A DNA stretch of 5,530 bases from CAZSVP01 sp964637185 (GCA_964637185.1 CAZWVB010000023.1:1-5530); one strand, 5' to 3'. Positions 1 through 5,437 are shown, numbered from the stretch's first letter. Notes: a model not told the origin generated them from the letters alone. Numbers and translations: made by a program.

Positions 1-45
1 AAAGATGGTAGGCCGAAAGGACTATATCCTAGAAATTTAAGAAGA

Positions 46-930
46 CTAGTCTACTATAGCCTCGACTATACGCTGGAGATCTTCATCCGAATAATAATCA
101 ATCACCACTCGCCCACCGCGCGTGGTGGTCTGTAGCCGCACCCTGGTACTCAGCAGCTTCTCTAGCTGAGTGGTCAGATCGTTTTGGATCTGTTTGCGCT
201 TGGCCAGTGGTAATGATTTGGGGTCTTTGGTGGCATTGAAATCGCGAGCATAATCCTCAGCTTGTCGTACTGTGATAGGTTGGCGCAGCATAATAGCTAG
301 TAGCTTGCGCTGGTGGGCGACGTCTTTGCACATCAACAGTGCCCTGGCGTGCCCTTCGCTAATCTTGCCTTCATTGAGGGCTACTTTGGCCGCATGATCA
401 AGATTGAGTAGACGCATAGTATTGATGACAGTTGGCTCAGCCTTACCGACTCGCTGGGCAATTTGTTTGTTGCTGAGATTGAACTGCGTGCTGAGCTTGG
501 AGTACGCAGCAGCTAACTCCATCGGGTTGAGCTCGGCTCGCTGGATGTTCTCAACCATCGCCACCTCTAGCTGCTGTTGTTCATCGAAGCTGCGTACTAT
601 AGCTGGCACCGACTTGAGCCCGGCCTTTTTGGCGGCCCGCAAGCGGCGCTCGCCCGCGATCAGCTCAAAGCGACCGGCGGCAGCCTTACTCACCACCAAT
701 GGCTGCAATATGCCATGGGCACGGATCGAACTGGCTAGCTCCTCGAGCTCGGCAGCACGAAATTCCTGTCGTGGCTGATGTGGGTTGGGGTCAACTAGCT
801 CAACTGGCAATTCCAACAGCTCGGTCTTATCCAGACGGACTTGTTGTGGCGCGTCACTGGCCACAAAGTCATCAATATCTGTTGGTATCAATGATTCCAA
901 TCCCTTGCCCAAACGGTCTGATGTACTCAT
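46..930 (-). CDS. parB: ParB/Spo0J-type chromosome partitioning protein
   Basis: This 294-residue protein has the full layout of a chromosomal ParB, a CTP-dependent DNA clamp that loads at parS, spreads over nearby DNA and stimulates the ParA ATPase. Residues 7-15 (LGKGLESLI) match the N-terminal ParA-contact motif. GILQPLVV (73-80), GERRLRAAKKAG (93-104) and the VENIQR...LNPMELA segment (126-140) are the conserved boxes of the CTP-binding/ParB-N domain. A helix-turn-helix follows at about 149-174 (NLSNKQIAQRVGKAEPTVIN). The C-terminal 40 residues (VRLQTTTRGGRVVIDYYSDEDLQRIVEAI) resemble the usual dimerisation domain. The ATG is preceded by GAAGGGGG with 8 nt spacing. It lies 16 bp downstream of parA and is surely cotranscribed with it. 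The stop is TAG. Length and motifs look intact. Family identification is secure; function is inferred from the family. Confidence 0.96.
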   Translation of the reverse strand: MSTSDRLGKGLESLIPTDIDDFVASDAPQQVRLDKTELLELPVELVDPNPHQPRQEFRAAELEELASSIRAHGILQPLVVSKAAAGRFELIAGERRLRAAKKAGLKSVPAIVRSFDEQQQLEVAMVENIQRAELNPMELAAAYSKLSTQFNLSNKQIAQRVGKAEPTVINTMRLLNLDHAAKVALNEGKISEGHARALLMCKDVAHQRKLLAIMLRQPITVRQAEDYARDFNATKDPKSLPLAKRKQIQNDLTTQLEKLLSTRVRLQTTTRGGRVVIDYYSDEDLQRIVEAIVD

Positions 931-946
931 ATCAATATCCCCCTTC

Positions 947-1714
947 TTATACTAATTTGGCGCGAGTCGCTATCTCACGTGATAATTTCTTATAGGCGCT
1001 AGCGCCGCGGCAAAACCGATCATAATACAGGATAGGTTTGCCATGGCTAGGTGCTTCTGCCAATCGTACATTGCGCGGAATCACACTGTCAAACAAGTTG
1101 CCCTTAAAATGTTTGCGTAGCTCAGTCTCGACCTGAGTTGACAGGCTAGTGCGGCTGTTGTGCATAGTGATAGCTATACCCAGCAAAGCAAGCTTGGGAT
1201 TGAGGACCTGACGGACCTGCTTGATGGTATTGAGTAGTTGACCCAAGCCCTCAAGAGCGTAATACTCCGATTGGACCGGAATCAGCACGAAATCAGCCGC
1301 ACTCAGGCCATTGACCGTCAATAGCCCCAGTGACGGCGGACAATCTATCAGAATCACATCATAGTCGAGTTTGGCCAATATACGGCGCAATCTTGTCTCG
1401 CGCGCAGAGCGCACCTTGGTCAGCTCTACCTCAGCGGCCGCTAGCACTGAATTGCTTGGTAGCACATCTATCCCCTCAAAGTTGGTCTTGCAGATCACCT
1501 CAGTTGCATCGACTCCACGCACCAATACGTCATAGAGTGTTGCTTTGAGCTCGTTTTTGCCGATAGCTAGCCCCGAGCTACTATTGCCCTGCGGGTCAAG
1601 GTCAACTATCAACACCCGCTGGCCCGATTTGGCCAGATAGGCTGCGACATTGATGACAGTAGTGGTTTTGCCCACGCCACCCTTTTGGTTGGCAACAGCT
1701 ATGGTGCGTCTCAC
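947..1714 (-). CDS. parA: ParA/Soj-type chromosome partitioning ATPase
   Basis: This 255-residue ParA/MinD-superfamily ATPase has the deviant Walker A motif KGGVGKTTT at residues 11-19, the A' motif DLDPQGN at 38-44 and Walker B VILIDCPPS at 120-128. The late segment IPRNVRLAEAPSHGKPI (212-228) is typical of chromosomal Soj proteins rather than plasmid ParA. There is no N-terminal DNA-binding extension, so this is the short, non-autorepressing type. It would bind DNA nonspecifically as an ATP dimer and be stimulated by the adjacent ParB. The start is GTG: an in-frame TGA lies directly upstream and an AGGAGGG Shine-Dalgarno sits 3 nt before it, so no upstream start is possible. The stop is TAA. 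It is the first gene of the parA-parB unit and is divergent from rplU. A candidate parS lies inside its 3' end. Confidence 0.96.
   Translation of the reverse strand: MRRTIAVANQKGGVGKTTTVINVAAYLAKSGQRVLIVDLDPQGNSSSGLAIGKNELKATLYDVLVRGVDATEVICKTNFEGIDVLPSNSVLAAAEVELTKVRSARETRLRRILAKLDYDVILIDCPPSLGLLTVNGLSAADFVLIPVQSEYYALEGLGQLLNTIKQVRQVLNPKLALLGIAITMHNSRTSLSTQVETELRKHFKGNLFDSVIPRNVRLAEAPSHGKPILYYDRFCRGASAYKKLSREIATRAKLV
971..986. promoter_or_regulatory. candidate parS site inside the 3' end of parA
   Basis: The 16-mer TATCTCACGTGATAAT contains the perfect 8-bp palindrome TCACGTGA, the core of the bacterial parS consensus TGTTTCACGTGAAACA. It matches that consensus at 11 of 16 positions, and all the mismatches fall in the outer flanks. 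ParB nucleation sites are commonly found in or next to parAB in other bacteria. It encodes Ser-Arg-Glu of ParA, so a coincidence of codon choice is possible. No second good match was seen in the window. Confidence 0.4.
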
Positions 1715-1717
1715 TCA

Positions 1718-1724
1718 CCCTCCT
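1718..1724 (-). promoter_or_regulatory. strong Shine-Dalgarno deciding the GTG start of parA
   Basis: On the minus strand AGGAGGG is followed by TGA and then GTG. The TGA is an in-frame stop immediately before the start codon. The strong Shine-Dalgarno therefore fixes the GTG as the only workable start, even though an ATG-initiated form might be expected. Confidence 0.8.
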
Positions 1725-1739
1725 ATTATTGATATAGTT

Positions 1740-1748
1740 ATTGTAGCA
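1740..1748 (-). promoter_or_regulatory. putative parAB promoter (extended -10)
   Basis: The minus strand reads TGC-TACAAT, an extended -10 element 25 nt upstream of the parA GTG. No good -35 is present at 17-18 bp. Instead the upstream DNA holds two direct copies of CATAGC with a 9-bp period (1751-1765). Predicted transcription starts near 1733, giving a leader of about 20 nt that just accommodates the Shine-Dalgarno. The same TGn element occurs in the rplU and trxB promoters of this window. It is inferred from sequence only. Confidence 0.5.
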
Positions 1749-1792
1749 TTGCTATGCCAGCTATGACTAGATAGATAATTGGCCCGTGCCTA

Positions 1793-1821
1793 TTGATTTT
1801 TGTCGCCCAATTTGGTACAAT
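1793..1821 (+). promoter_or_regulatory. putative rplU promoter
   Basis: TTGATT (1793-1798) and TACAAT (1816-1821) are separated by exactly 17 bp, and a TGG immediately precedes the -10, making it an extended -10. Transcription would start near 1828, about 144 nt before the rplU ATG. That is long for such a compact genome and leaves room for the structured leader downstream. It is the best-formed promoter in the window. Confidence 0.65.
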
Positions 1822-1860
1822 TCCATATTGTCTCAATAGAGTAACTAACCAGGACTTTCT

Positions 1861-1930
1861 CATGTGGATAAGAGACATGGCTCGAAATTGGACGGTGGAC
1901 GTCCGAGCCTTTTTGGTCCAGGTGGGCCAA
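1861..1930 (+). promoter_or_regulatory. structured rplU leader with attenuator-like hairpin
   Basis: Three consecutive potential RNA hairpins lie between the predicted start of transcription and rplU. The first is CATGT/ACATG (1861-1865 with 1875-1879). The second pairs GGCTCG (1879-1884) with CGAGCC (1904-1909) and GACG (1891-1894) with CGTC (1900-1903) around a GTGGA loop, and has a 6-nt bulge on the 5' side. It is followed at once by TTTTT (1910-1914), like an intrinsic terminator. The third is TTGGTCC/GGGCCAA (1913-1919 with 1924-1930) around AGGT, with one G-T pair; it shares two T with the tract before it. Ribosomal protein leaders, including an L21 leader known in Bacillota, often mediate autoregulation. 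Whether this is homologous cannot be judged here. Confidence 0.5.
1863..1871 (-). promoter_or_regulatory. perfect DnaA-box sequence, single copy
   Basis: TGTGGATAA on the plus strand is the exact complement of the E. coli-type DnaA box TTATCCACA. It lies between the divergent parA and rplU genes, inside the first hairpin of the rplU leader. No second perfect box and no AT-rich unwinding region were seen nearby, so this is not a recognisable origin. It could be a DnaA regulatory site or chance. Confidence 0.35.
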
Positions 1931-1971
1931 TACTTGTTCAAAAGAGGAAGTTCTAATCAAAGAGGATATCA

Positions 1972-2280
1972 ATGATTGCAGTCATCGAAGCAGGTGCCAA
2001 ACAGTACCTGGTAGAAGAAGGACAAACTATATCAACTGAGCTCCAAAAAGCCGACAAGACTTTGGAGTTCGCTCCGCTATTGGTAATTGACGGTGACAAG
2101 GTACAGGTCGGTACCCCCACAGTCGACGGCGCCAAAGTTACTGCCGAGATAGTCGAGGCCGACCAGAAGGCCGACAAGGTCAAAGTGCTCAAATACAAAG
2201 CCAAAAAGCGGCAACACACCCTGACTGGCCATCGCCAGCACCAAAGTGTGATCAAGATCAAGAAGATCAGTACCAAATAG
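1972..2280 (+). CDS. rplU: 50S ribosomal protein L21
   Basis: This 102-residue protein of normal L21 length is a 23S rRNA-binding component of the large subunit. The N-terminus (MIAVIEAGAKQYLVEEGQ) and the basic C-terminal block (KYKAKKRQHTLTGHRQHQS, about residues 74-92, followed by VIKIKKI) are the family signatures; GHRQ is the most conserved part. The ATG has AGAGGA 5 nt upstream, and a second purine run (AGAGGAAG, 1943-1950) lies further up. In most bacteria rplU is followed closely by rpmA (L27). Here a strong terminator follows after about 10 bp and the next gene is convergent, so rplU stands alone. Expression probably comes from the promoter at 1793-1821 and may be modulated by the structured leader. 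The stop is TAG. Confidence 0.96.
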   Translation: MIAVIEAGAKQYLVEEGQTISTELQKADKTLEFAPLLVIDGDKVQVGTPTVDGAKVTAEIVEADQKADKVKVLKYKAKKRQHTLTGHRQHQSVIKIKKISTK

Positions 2281-2289
2281 ATAATTCTG

Positions 2290-2331
2290 AATAATACAGA
2301 AAGCCCACCTTGGTGGGTTTTTTGTATTATT
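2290..2331. terminator. long inverted-repeat terminator between rplU and the lipase gene
   Basis: AATAATACA (2290-2298) pairs with TGTATTATT (2323-2331). Between them GAAAG pairs with TTTTT using two G-T wobbles, and CCCACC pairs with GGTGGG around TT. Together they give an essentially continuous 20-bp stem in the plus-strand transcript, with six T after the GC core (2318-2323). In the minus-strand RNA the wobbles become A-C mismatches and the T tract is interrupted, so termination should be stronger for rplU. The outer arm covers the stop codon of the convergent lipase gene, so the hairpin probably serves both directions. Confidence 0.9.
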
Positions 2332-3832
2332 GACAGCTAGTCGGTGCCGTCTGGCCGGCTATTCGATCTTTCATCCAAGCTATCGTATCAAACAAGCTCG
2401 CACTCATGGTACGGTAGTGATCAACCTTGCCAACTGAATCGTAGTATATGACAGCATAGCGGCTAGTATCGTATAGCGAATATTTCACAATATTACCACT
2501 TTGACAAAAGCGGTTTTTGGCAGCTGATGACTGGGCTGGCAAGATGACGTTGTCGTGCTGACCTTGATTGAGCAGCTTGGGCGTATTGGTCTTGATGTTA
2601 CCAACGATGTTTTTGTACATGTCTTCTGCCAATTGCTTGTATGGAACTGTCTTGCGAAGTCCTATCTGCAAAGCCTGCAAAAACTCGCTAGTGTAGACTT
2701 GACTAGTACGATTGACACCTACATTGTTTGGCCAATATTGGTTGACGCGGTCGATACATTCACGCAACACATCGGCACGCAAATTGGTAATCCAACGCGG
2801 TTGCAGTATACGGTTGGTGGGATAAAGTTGCTGATACCAGTCGCTGTAGCTAACCAGTACATACGGACCAAACCAATTGATATTGGCACCATGATTGATA
2901 TCCGCCAATGTCTGCTCGACATCAGTCACCGGGCCAAATCCTATCGAGCCCCGCAGTGGCACGTCGGGTGCATAGCTCGGCTGTATCTGGTCTGCCCAAT
3001 ATGCTGCGTGGCCGCCCTGGCTATAACCAGCTACAAAGTTTACGTCCGGCGATAGCTTGGCTTTGGCGGCGTCGAGTCGACGCACTGCTCGAGCAGCGTC
3101 GAGCATGGCGCGGCCCTCAAGCTCACCGACCATATAGTGATGGATCCGATCCGGATCGCGCATACCCTCATAGTCAGTAATCACGACCGCAAAGCCTTGC
3201 GCTGCATACGCTAGCATATGGCTATCATAGTTGGCCCAGTTGCGGCGCTGTGGCTGCTCTAGGCTGGCAGCACAATCATCACCTATACCAGTGGTGCCAG
3301 GTGCAAACACCAATAGAGGTAAGTTCTGATCAGCACCCTGCGGCAAATAAACTCTGGCATAGATCGGCACACTGTCGGTTTTGCCATCCGAGCTGGTATA
3401 GCGGATGAGTCGCTTATCAACTGTAGCGCTGCCACGGTCGTAGTTGGGTGTGGTTTGGCGAATGGTTGCAAGTGTTTGATCGGAGTTGTAAGTTGTGACA
3501 AGCTCATCACTTAGTAATTTACCGGTAGTAGGCTCAGACTGCTTGGCAGGTGTGGTCGTGGCCTGCTGCGCCGTAGACTTGGTTGGTTCCTGCTTGCGAC
3601 TTATCCATACCCCATAAGCAATCAGCACTACTATTACGATAATTTCAACTATCAACGCCACAATTGACCAACGGCGTACGTGTCGATCGTGTGTTGTTGG
3701 TTGATGTTGTGGCATATTTGCCGAAATATTGTCTGGCCCATTGGTCTTCTTGGGGCTAGGCTTGTCAGTATTAGGCTTGTTGGCTGGCGCGACAGCTCTA
3801 CCTTTCGGAATTTTTGATTTAGACCGAGGCAT
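2327..3832 (-). CDS. membrane-anchored alpha/beta-hydrolase, secretory lipase (LIP) family
   Basis: This 501-residue protein starts with a lysine/arginine-rich, proline-rich tail of about 55 residues. One hydrophobic helix follows at about 57-77 (SIVALIVEIIVIVVLIAYGVWI region), then a Thr/Gln/Pro-rich linker (about 80-105) and an alpha/beta-hydrolase domain. The basic N-terminus predicts an N-in, C-out anchor with the enzyme outside the membrane. Lipase features are an oxyanion-type FAPGTTGIGDDC (176-187), DYEGMRDP (220-227), the nucleophile elbow GYSQGG (269-274, Ser271) and YAPDVPLRG. The likely acid is Asp427 (QGQHDNVILP) and the likely histidine His472 (VDHYRTM). These resemble the LIP family of fungi and actinobacteria, which cleave esters and triacylglycerols. 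Cys187, 359, 443 and 500 could form disulfides. The ATG lies inside the end of the acetyltransferase gene (14-bp overlap), with GGAG 10 nt upstream. The substrate is unknown. Confidence 0.82.
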   Translation of the reverse strand: MPRSKSKIPKGRAVAPANKPNTDKPSPKKTNGPDNISANMPQHQPTTHDRHVRRWSIVALIVEIIVIVVLIAYGVWISRKQEPTKSTAQQATTTPAKQSEPTTGKLLSDELVTTYNSDQTLATIRQTTPNYDRGSATVDKRLIRYTSSDGKTDSVPIYARVYLPQGADQNLPLLVFAPGTTGIGDDCAASLEQPQRRNWANYDSHMLAYAAQGFAVVITDYEGMRDPDRIHHYMVGELEGRAMLDAARAVRRLDAAKAKLSPDVNFVAGYSQGGHAAYWADQIQPSYAPDVPLRGSIGFGPVTDVEQTLADINHGANINWFGPYVLVSYSDWYQQLYPTNRILQPRWITNLRADVLRECIDRVNQYWPNNVGVNRTSQVYTSEFLQALQIGLRKTVPYKQLAEDMYKNIVGNIKTNTPKLLNQGQHDNVILPAQSSAAKNRFCQSGNIVKYSLYDTSRYAVIYYDSVGKVDHYRTMSASLFDTIAWMKDRIAGQTAPTSCQ

Positions 3833-4298
3833 TGAGTGGTTTCTCCATAATATACATCGCTACTTTCGCGTCTGACTCTGTGACTACTTTGACTTGAGTA
3901 AAACCTTGGTGAGCATAGTAGTCATGATGCCGATGGGTAGCTAGTTGCAGGCGACTTGAGCCTGAGCGGCTGCAGGCTGTTTCAGTCATTGCTAGTAGTT
4001 GGCGACCAATGCCCTGGCCGCGTAGCTCGGGCCGTAAATAGACCCAAAACAAAAAGGCTTCATCGCCACGACAATCTGTGATGCTGTATCCGACCAATTC
4101 ACCAGCCTGGTAGACGCCCAATAGCAGACGATGCGGTTTGGTCCAAGCCCGCACAAAGTGACGCAATCTGTTCTGCGACAAGACAGCGCGATGATAGCTC
4201 GCCGGGAAATAATCAAAATCACTGGCCAGGGCGGTCTCAAATAAGGTCTTTAGTTGGGTTAGGCCTAGCAGACTAACTGGTCGGATATCAACTGACAT
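3819..4298 (-). CDS. GNAT-family N-acetyltransferase
   Basis: A small Gcn5-related acetyltransferase that would transfer an acetyl group from acetyl-CoA to an amine. Counting from the ATG at 4298 (159 residues), the acetyl-CoA motif A is VYLRPELRGQGIGRQLLA (86-103), with the pyrophosphate loop RGQGIG at 93-98. YYAHQGF (about 127-133) is the usual motif B. The substrate cannot be told. The reading frame also extends to a TTG at 4322 (167 residues), but neither start has a Shine-Dalgarno. I prefer the ATG because family members usually begin close to the IRPV strand and because a promoter-like sequence would place transcription initiation on it. It follows trxB and overlaps the lipase gene by 14 bp, suggesting translational coupling. 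The stop is TAA. Family call is firm; start and substrate are not. Confidence 0.88.
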   Translation of the reverse strand: MSVDIRPVSLLGLTQLKTLFETALASDFDYFPASYHRAVLSQNRLRHFVRAWTKPHRLLLGVYQAGELVGYSITDCRGDEAFLFWVYLRPELRGQGIGRQLLAMTETACSRSGSSRLQLATHRHHDYYAHQGFTQVKVVTESDAKVAMYIMEKPLNASV

Positions 4299-4304
4299 AG
4301 AGTA

Positions 4305-4333
4305 AGTATAACCAGCTAACAATAAGAATACAA
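4305..4333 (-). promoter_or_regulatory. possible leaderless promoter for the acetyltransferase-lipase pair
   Basis: On the minus strand TTGTAT (4333-4328) and TATACT (4310-4305) are separated by 17 bp. Only six bases (TACTCT) lie between the -10 and the ATG at 4298, so transcription would begin on or beside the A of the start codon. The -35 is poor (three of six). Readthrough from trxB is an alternative source of expression. Confidence 0.35.
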
Positions 4334-4335
4334 AA

Positions 4336-5262
4336 CTAGCCTAGGCTCTGGATATAGTGCTCGGCTTCTAGCGCAGCTTTGCAACCCTCACCGGCGGCCG
4401 TAATCGCTTGGCGGTAGTGTGGGTCAGCTACGTCACCGGCCGCATAGACACCGTCTATATTGGTAGCTGTACTGGGCTGGGTCTTGATATAGCCTTTGTC
4501 ATCTAGCTCGAGCTGGTCTTGGAAGATCCACGTAGCCGGGCTATGGCCAATAGCTACGAACAGTCCTTCGCAAGCAAATTCTTGAGTCTTGTCTGTTTTG
4601 AGGTTGTGGAGTTTGACTCCATCGACAAAGTCTTTGCCAAGTACATCAGTGACCTCGCTATCCCAGATGACATCTATTTTGTCATGATCCAATACACGCT
4701 GTTGCATAATCTTGCTAGCTCGAAACTGATCACGTCGATGTACCACAGTGACTTTGCTAGCAAACTTAGCAAGTGTCAGCGCTTCTTCCATCGCGCTGTC
4801 ACCACCACCTACCACTACCACATGTTTGTCGGTGAAGAAAAAACCGTCGCAGGTCGCGCAGGCACTGATACCTTTTCCCATCAGCCGAGTTTCGTTGTCG
4901 AGCCCCAGCCACTTGGCGCTGGCACCAGTGCTGATTATCACTGCTTTGGCCTGATACTGCTGTTCACCAACCCATACTTTCTTGGGTTGCGAGTCAAGCG
5001 CTACCTTGGTAACCAAATCATTACGAAATTCCGTACCAAATCTTGCAGCCTGCTCGCGCATCTCAGTCATGAGCTCTGGCCCCATAATACCGGCTTTGAA
5101 CCCAGGAAAGTTTTCAACTTCGGTGGTAAGCAGCAGCTGTCCACCAGGGCTATCACCAGCTATCATAAGTACCTTAAGCGCTGCTCGCGATGCATAAATA
5201 GCTGCCGTGTAGCCAGCAGGGCCACTGCCAATAATGATGACGTCATAAAGGGTTTGGGGCAT
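4336..5262 (-). CDS. trxB: thioredoxin-disulfide reductase
   Basis: This 308-residue flavoenzyme of the low-molecular-weight type reduces thioredoxin with NADPH in the cytoplasm. The FAD-binding motif GSGPAG is at residues 12-17, the redox-active CATC at 135-138, the NADPH-site motif GGGDSA at 152-157, HRR at 175-177 within VHRRDQFRAS, and the C-terminal FAD motif GVYAAGDVADPHYRQAITAAGEG at about 271-293. All key residues are present and the length is normal. HRR suggests NADPH rather than NADH. No thioredoxin gene is in the window. An in-frame TAA lies 24 nt upstream of the ATG, so the start is fixed. There is no Shine-Dalgarno, and the -10 element is only 9 nt upstream, implying an almost leaderless mRNA. 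It is probably the first gene of a trxB-acetyltransferase-lipase cluster. The stop is TAG. Confidence 0.96.
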   Translation of the reverse strand: MPQTLYDVIIIGSGPAGYTAAIYASRAALKVLMIAGDSPGGQLLLTTEVENFPGFKAGIMGPELMTEMREQAARFGTEFRNDLVTKVALDSQPKKVWVGEQQYQAKAVIISTGASAKWLGLDNETRLMGKGISACATCDGFFFTDKHVVVVGGGDSAMEEALTLAKFASKVTVVHRRDQFRASKIMQQRVLDHDKIDVIWDSEVTDVLGKDFVDGVKLHNLKTDKTQEFACEGLFVAIGHSPATWIFQDQLELDDKGYIKTQPSTATNIDGVYAAGDVADPHYRQAITAAGEGCKAALEAEHYIQSLG

Positions 5263-5271
5263 AGTTGTTTT

Positions 5272-5280
5272 ATTATAACA
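5272..5280 (-). promoter_or_regulatory. putative trxB promoter (extended -10)
   Basis: The minus strand reads TGT-TATAAT, a perfect -10 with the TGn extension, ending 9 nt before the trxB ATG. Transcription would start within about 3 nt of the start codon. No convincing -35 is seen at 16-18 bp, which fits the extended -10 type. The inverted repeat at 5278-5299 abuts it and could be an operator. Confidence 0.6.
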
Positions 5281-5299
5281 AAGTTACCACCTTCTTTGT
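5278..5299. repeat. inverted repeat abutting the trxB -10 (possible operator)
   Basis: ACAAAG (5278-5283) and CTTTGT (5294-5299) form a perfect 6-bp dyad with a 10-bp spacer (TTACCACCTT). Its left arm touches the trxB -10 element, the position expected for a repressor. At the RNA level it would compete with the hairpin at 5291-5310. No regulator family is recognised. Confidence 0.4.
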
Positions 5300-5310
5300 G
5301 ACCAAAGAAG
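5291..5310. repeat. 8-bp perfect hairpin upstream of trxB
   Basis: CTTCTTTG (5291-5298) and CAAAGAAG (5303-5310) form a perfect stem around TGAC. Neither strand has a T tract after it, so it is not an ordinary terminator. Its left arm is shared with the inverted repeat at 5278-5299, so only one of the two structures can form at a time. A further CAAAG follows at 5311-5315. Confidence 0.5.
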
Positions 5311-5347
5311 CAAAGTCTCTTGTCACGTTCGAGTATCAATAAGTATT

Positions 5348-5434
5348 CATTGATCAATTACTTACTATCCTGCGGAACTCATCCGCCACAGGCGAACTCA
5401 AACAGTCCTCGGATAGTAGCGTAATTGCTCAATG
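5348..5434. repeat. large imperfect palindrome / structured element, first unit
   Basis: CATTGA-t-CAATTAC-tt-ACTATCC (5348-5370) pairs with GGATAGT-agc-GTAATTG-c-TCAATG (5411-5434). This gives 20 base pairs interrupted by one 1x1 mismatch and a 2x3 internal loop. The 40-nt apical part contains a smaller GCGGA/TCCGC hairpin (5372-5386), a competing CGCC/GGCG pairing, and two copies of GAACTCA at 5375 and 5394. Perfectly matching segments around small internal loops are typical of a folded RNA. The transcribed strand, boundaries and family are unknown; no promoter or T tract is clear on either strand. Confidence 0.55.
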
Positions 5435-5437
5435 TCA

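Noticed and set aside
1..45. Possible hairpin AGGA/TCCT downstream of parB
   Set aside because: Only 4 bp with no T tract on the minus strand; too weak to call a terminator, and the window ends here.
1738..1975. Short open frames on both strands in the parA-rplU gap (60-67 residues)
   Set aside because: They overlap each other and the promoter/leader hairpins, lack Shine-Dalgarno sequences, and do not resemble known proteins.
2555..3180. Plus-strand open frames antisense to the lipase gene
   Set aside because: They are in mirror frames of a clear alpha/beta-hydrolase gene, with no ribosome binding sites and no family resemblance.
3601..3609. TTATCCATA, one mismatch from a DnaA box
   Set aside because: It lies within the lipase coding sequence (transmembrane-helix region) and one-mismatch 9-mers are common by chance.
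4519..5301. 260-residue open frame on the plus strand, antisense to trxB
   Set aside because: It lies almost wholly opposite trxB, whose protein has every family motif. The antisense protein shows no recognisable domain and has no ribosome binding site. It is a codon-bias shadow.
5278..5310. T-box-like AAGGTGGTAAC on the minus strand upstream of trxB
   Set aside because: It resembles the T-box core only loosely and lacks the ACC after GGTGGN. No stem I with specifier loop was seen, and trxB is not a usual T-box target.
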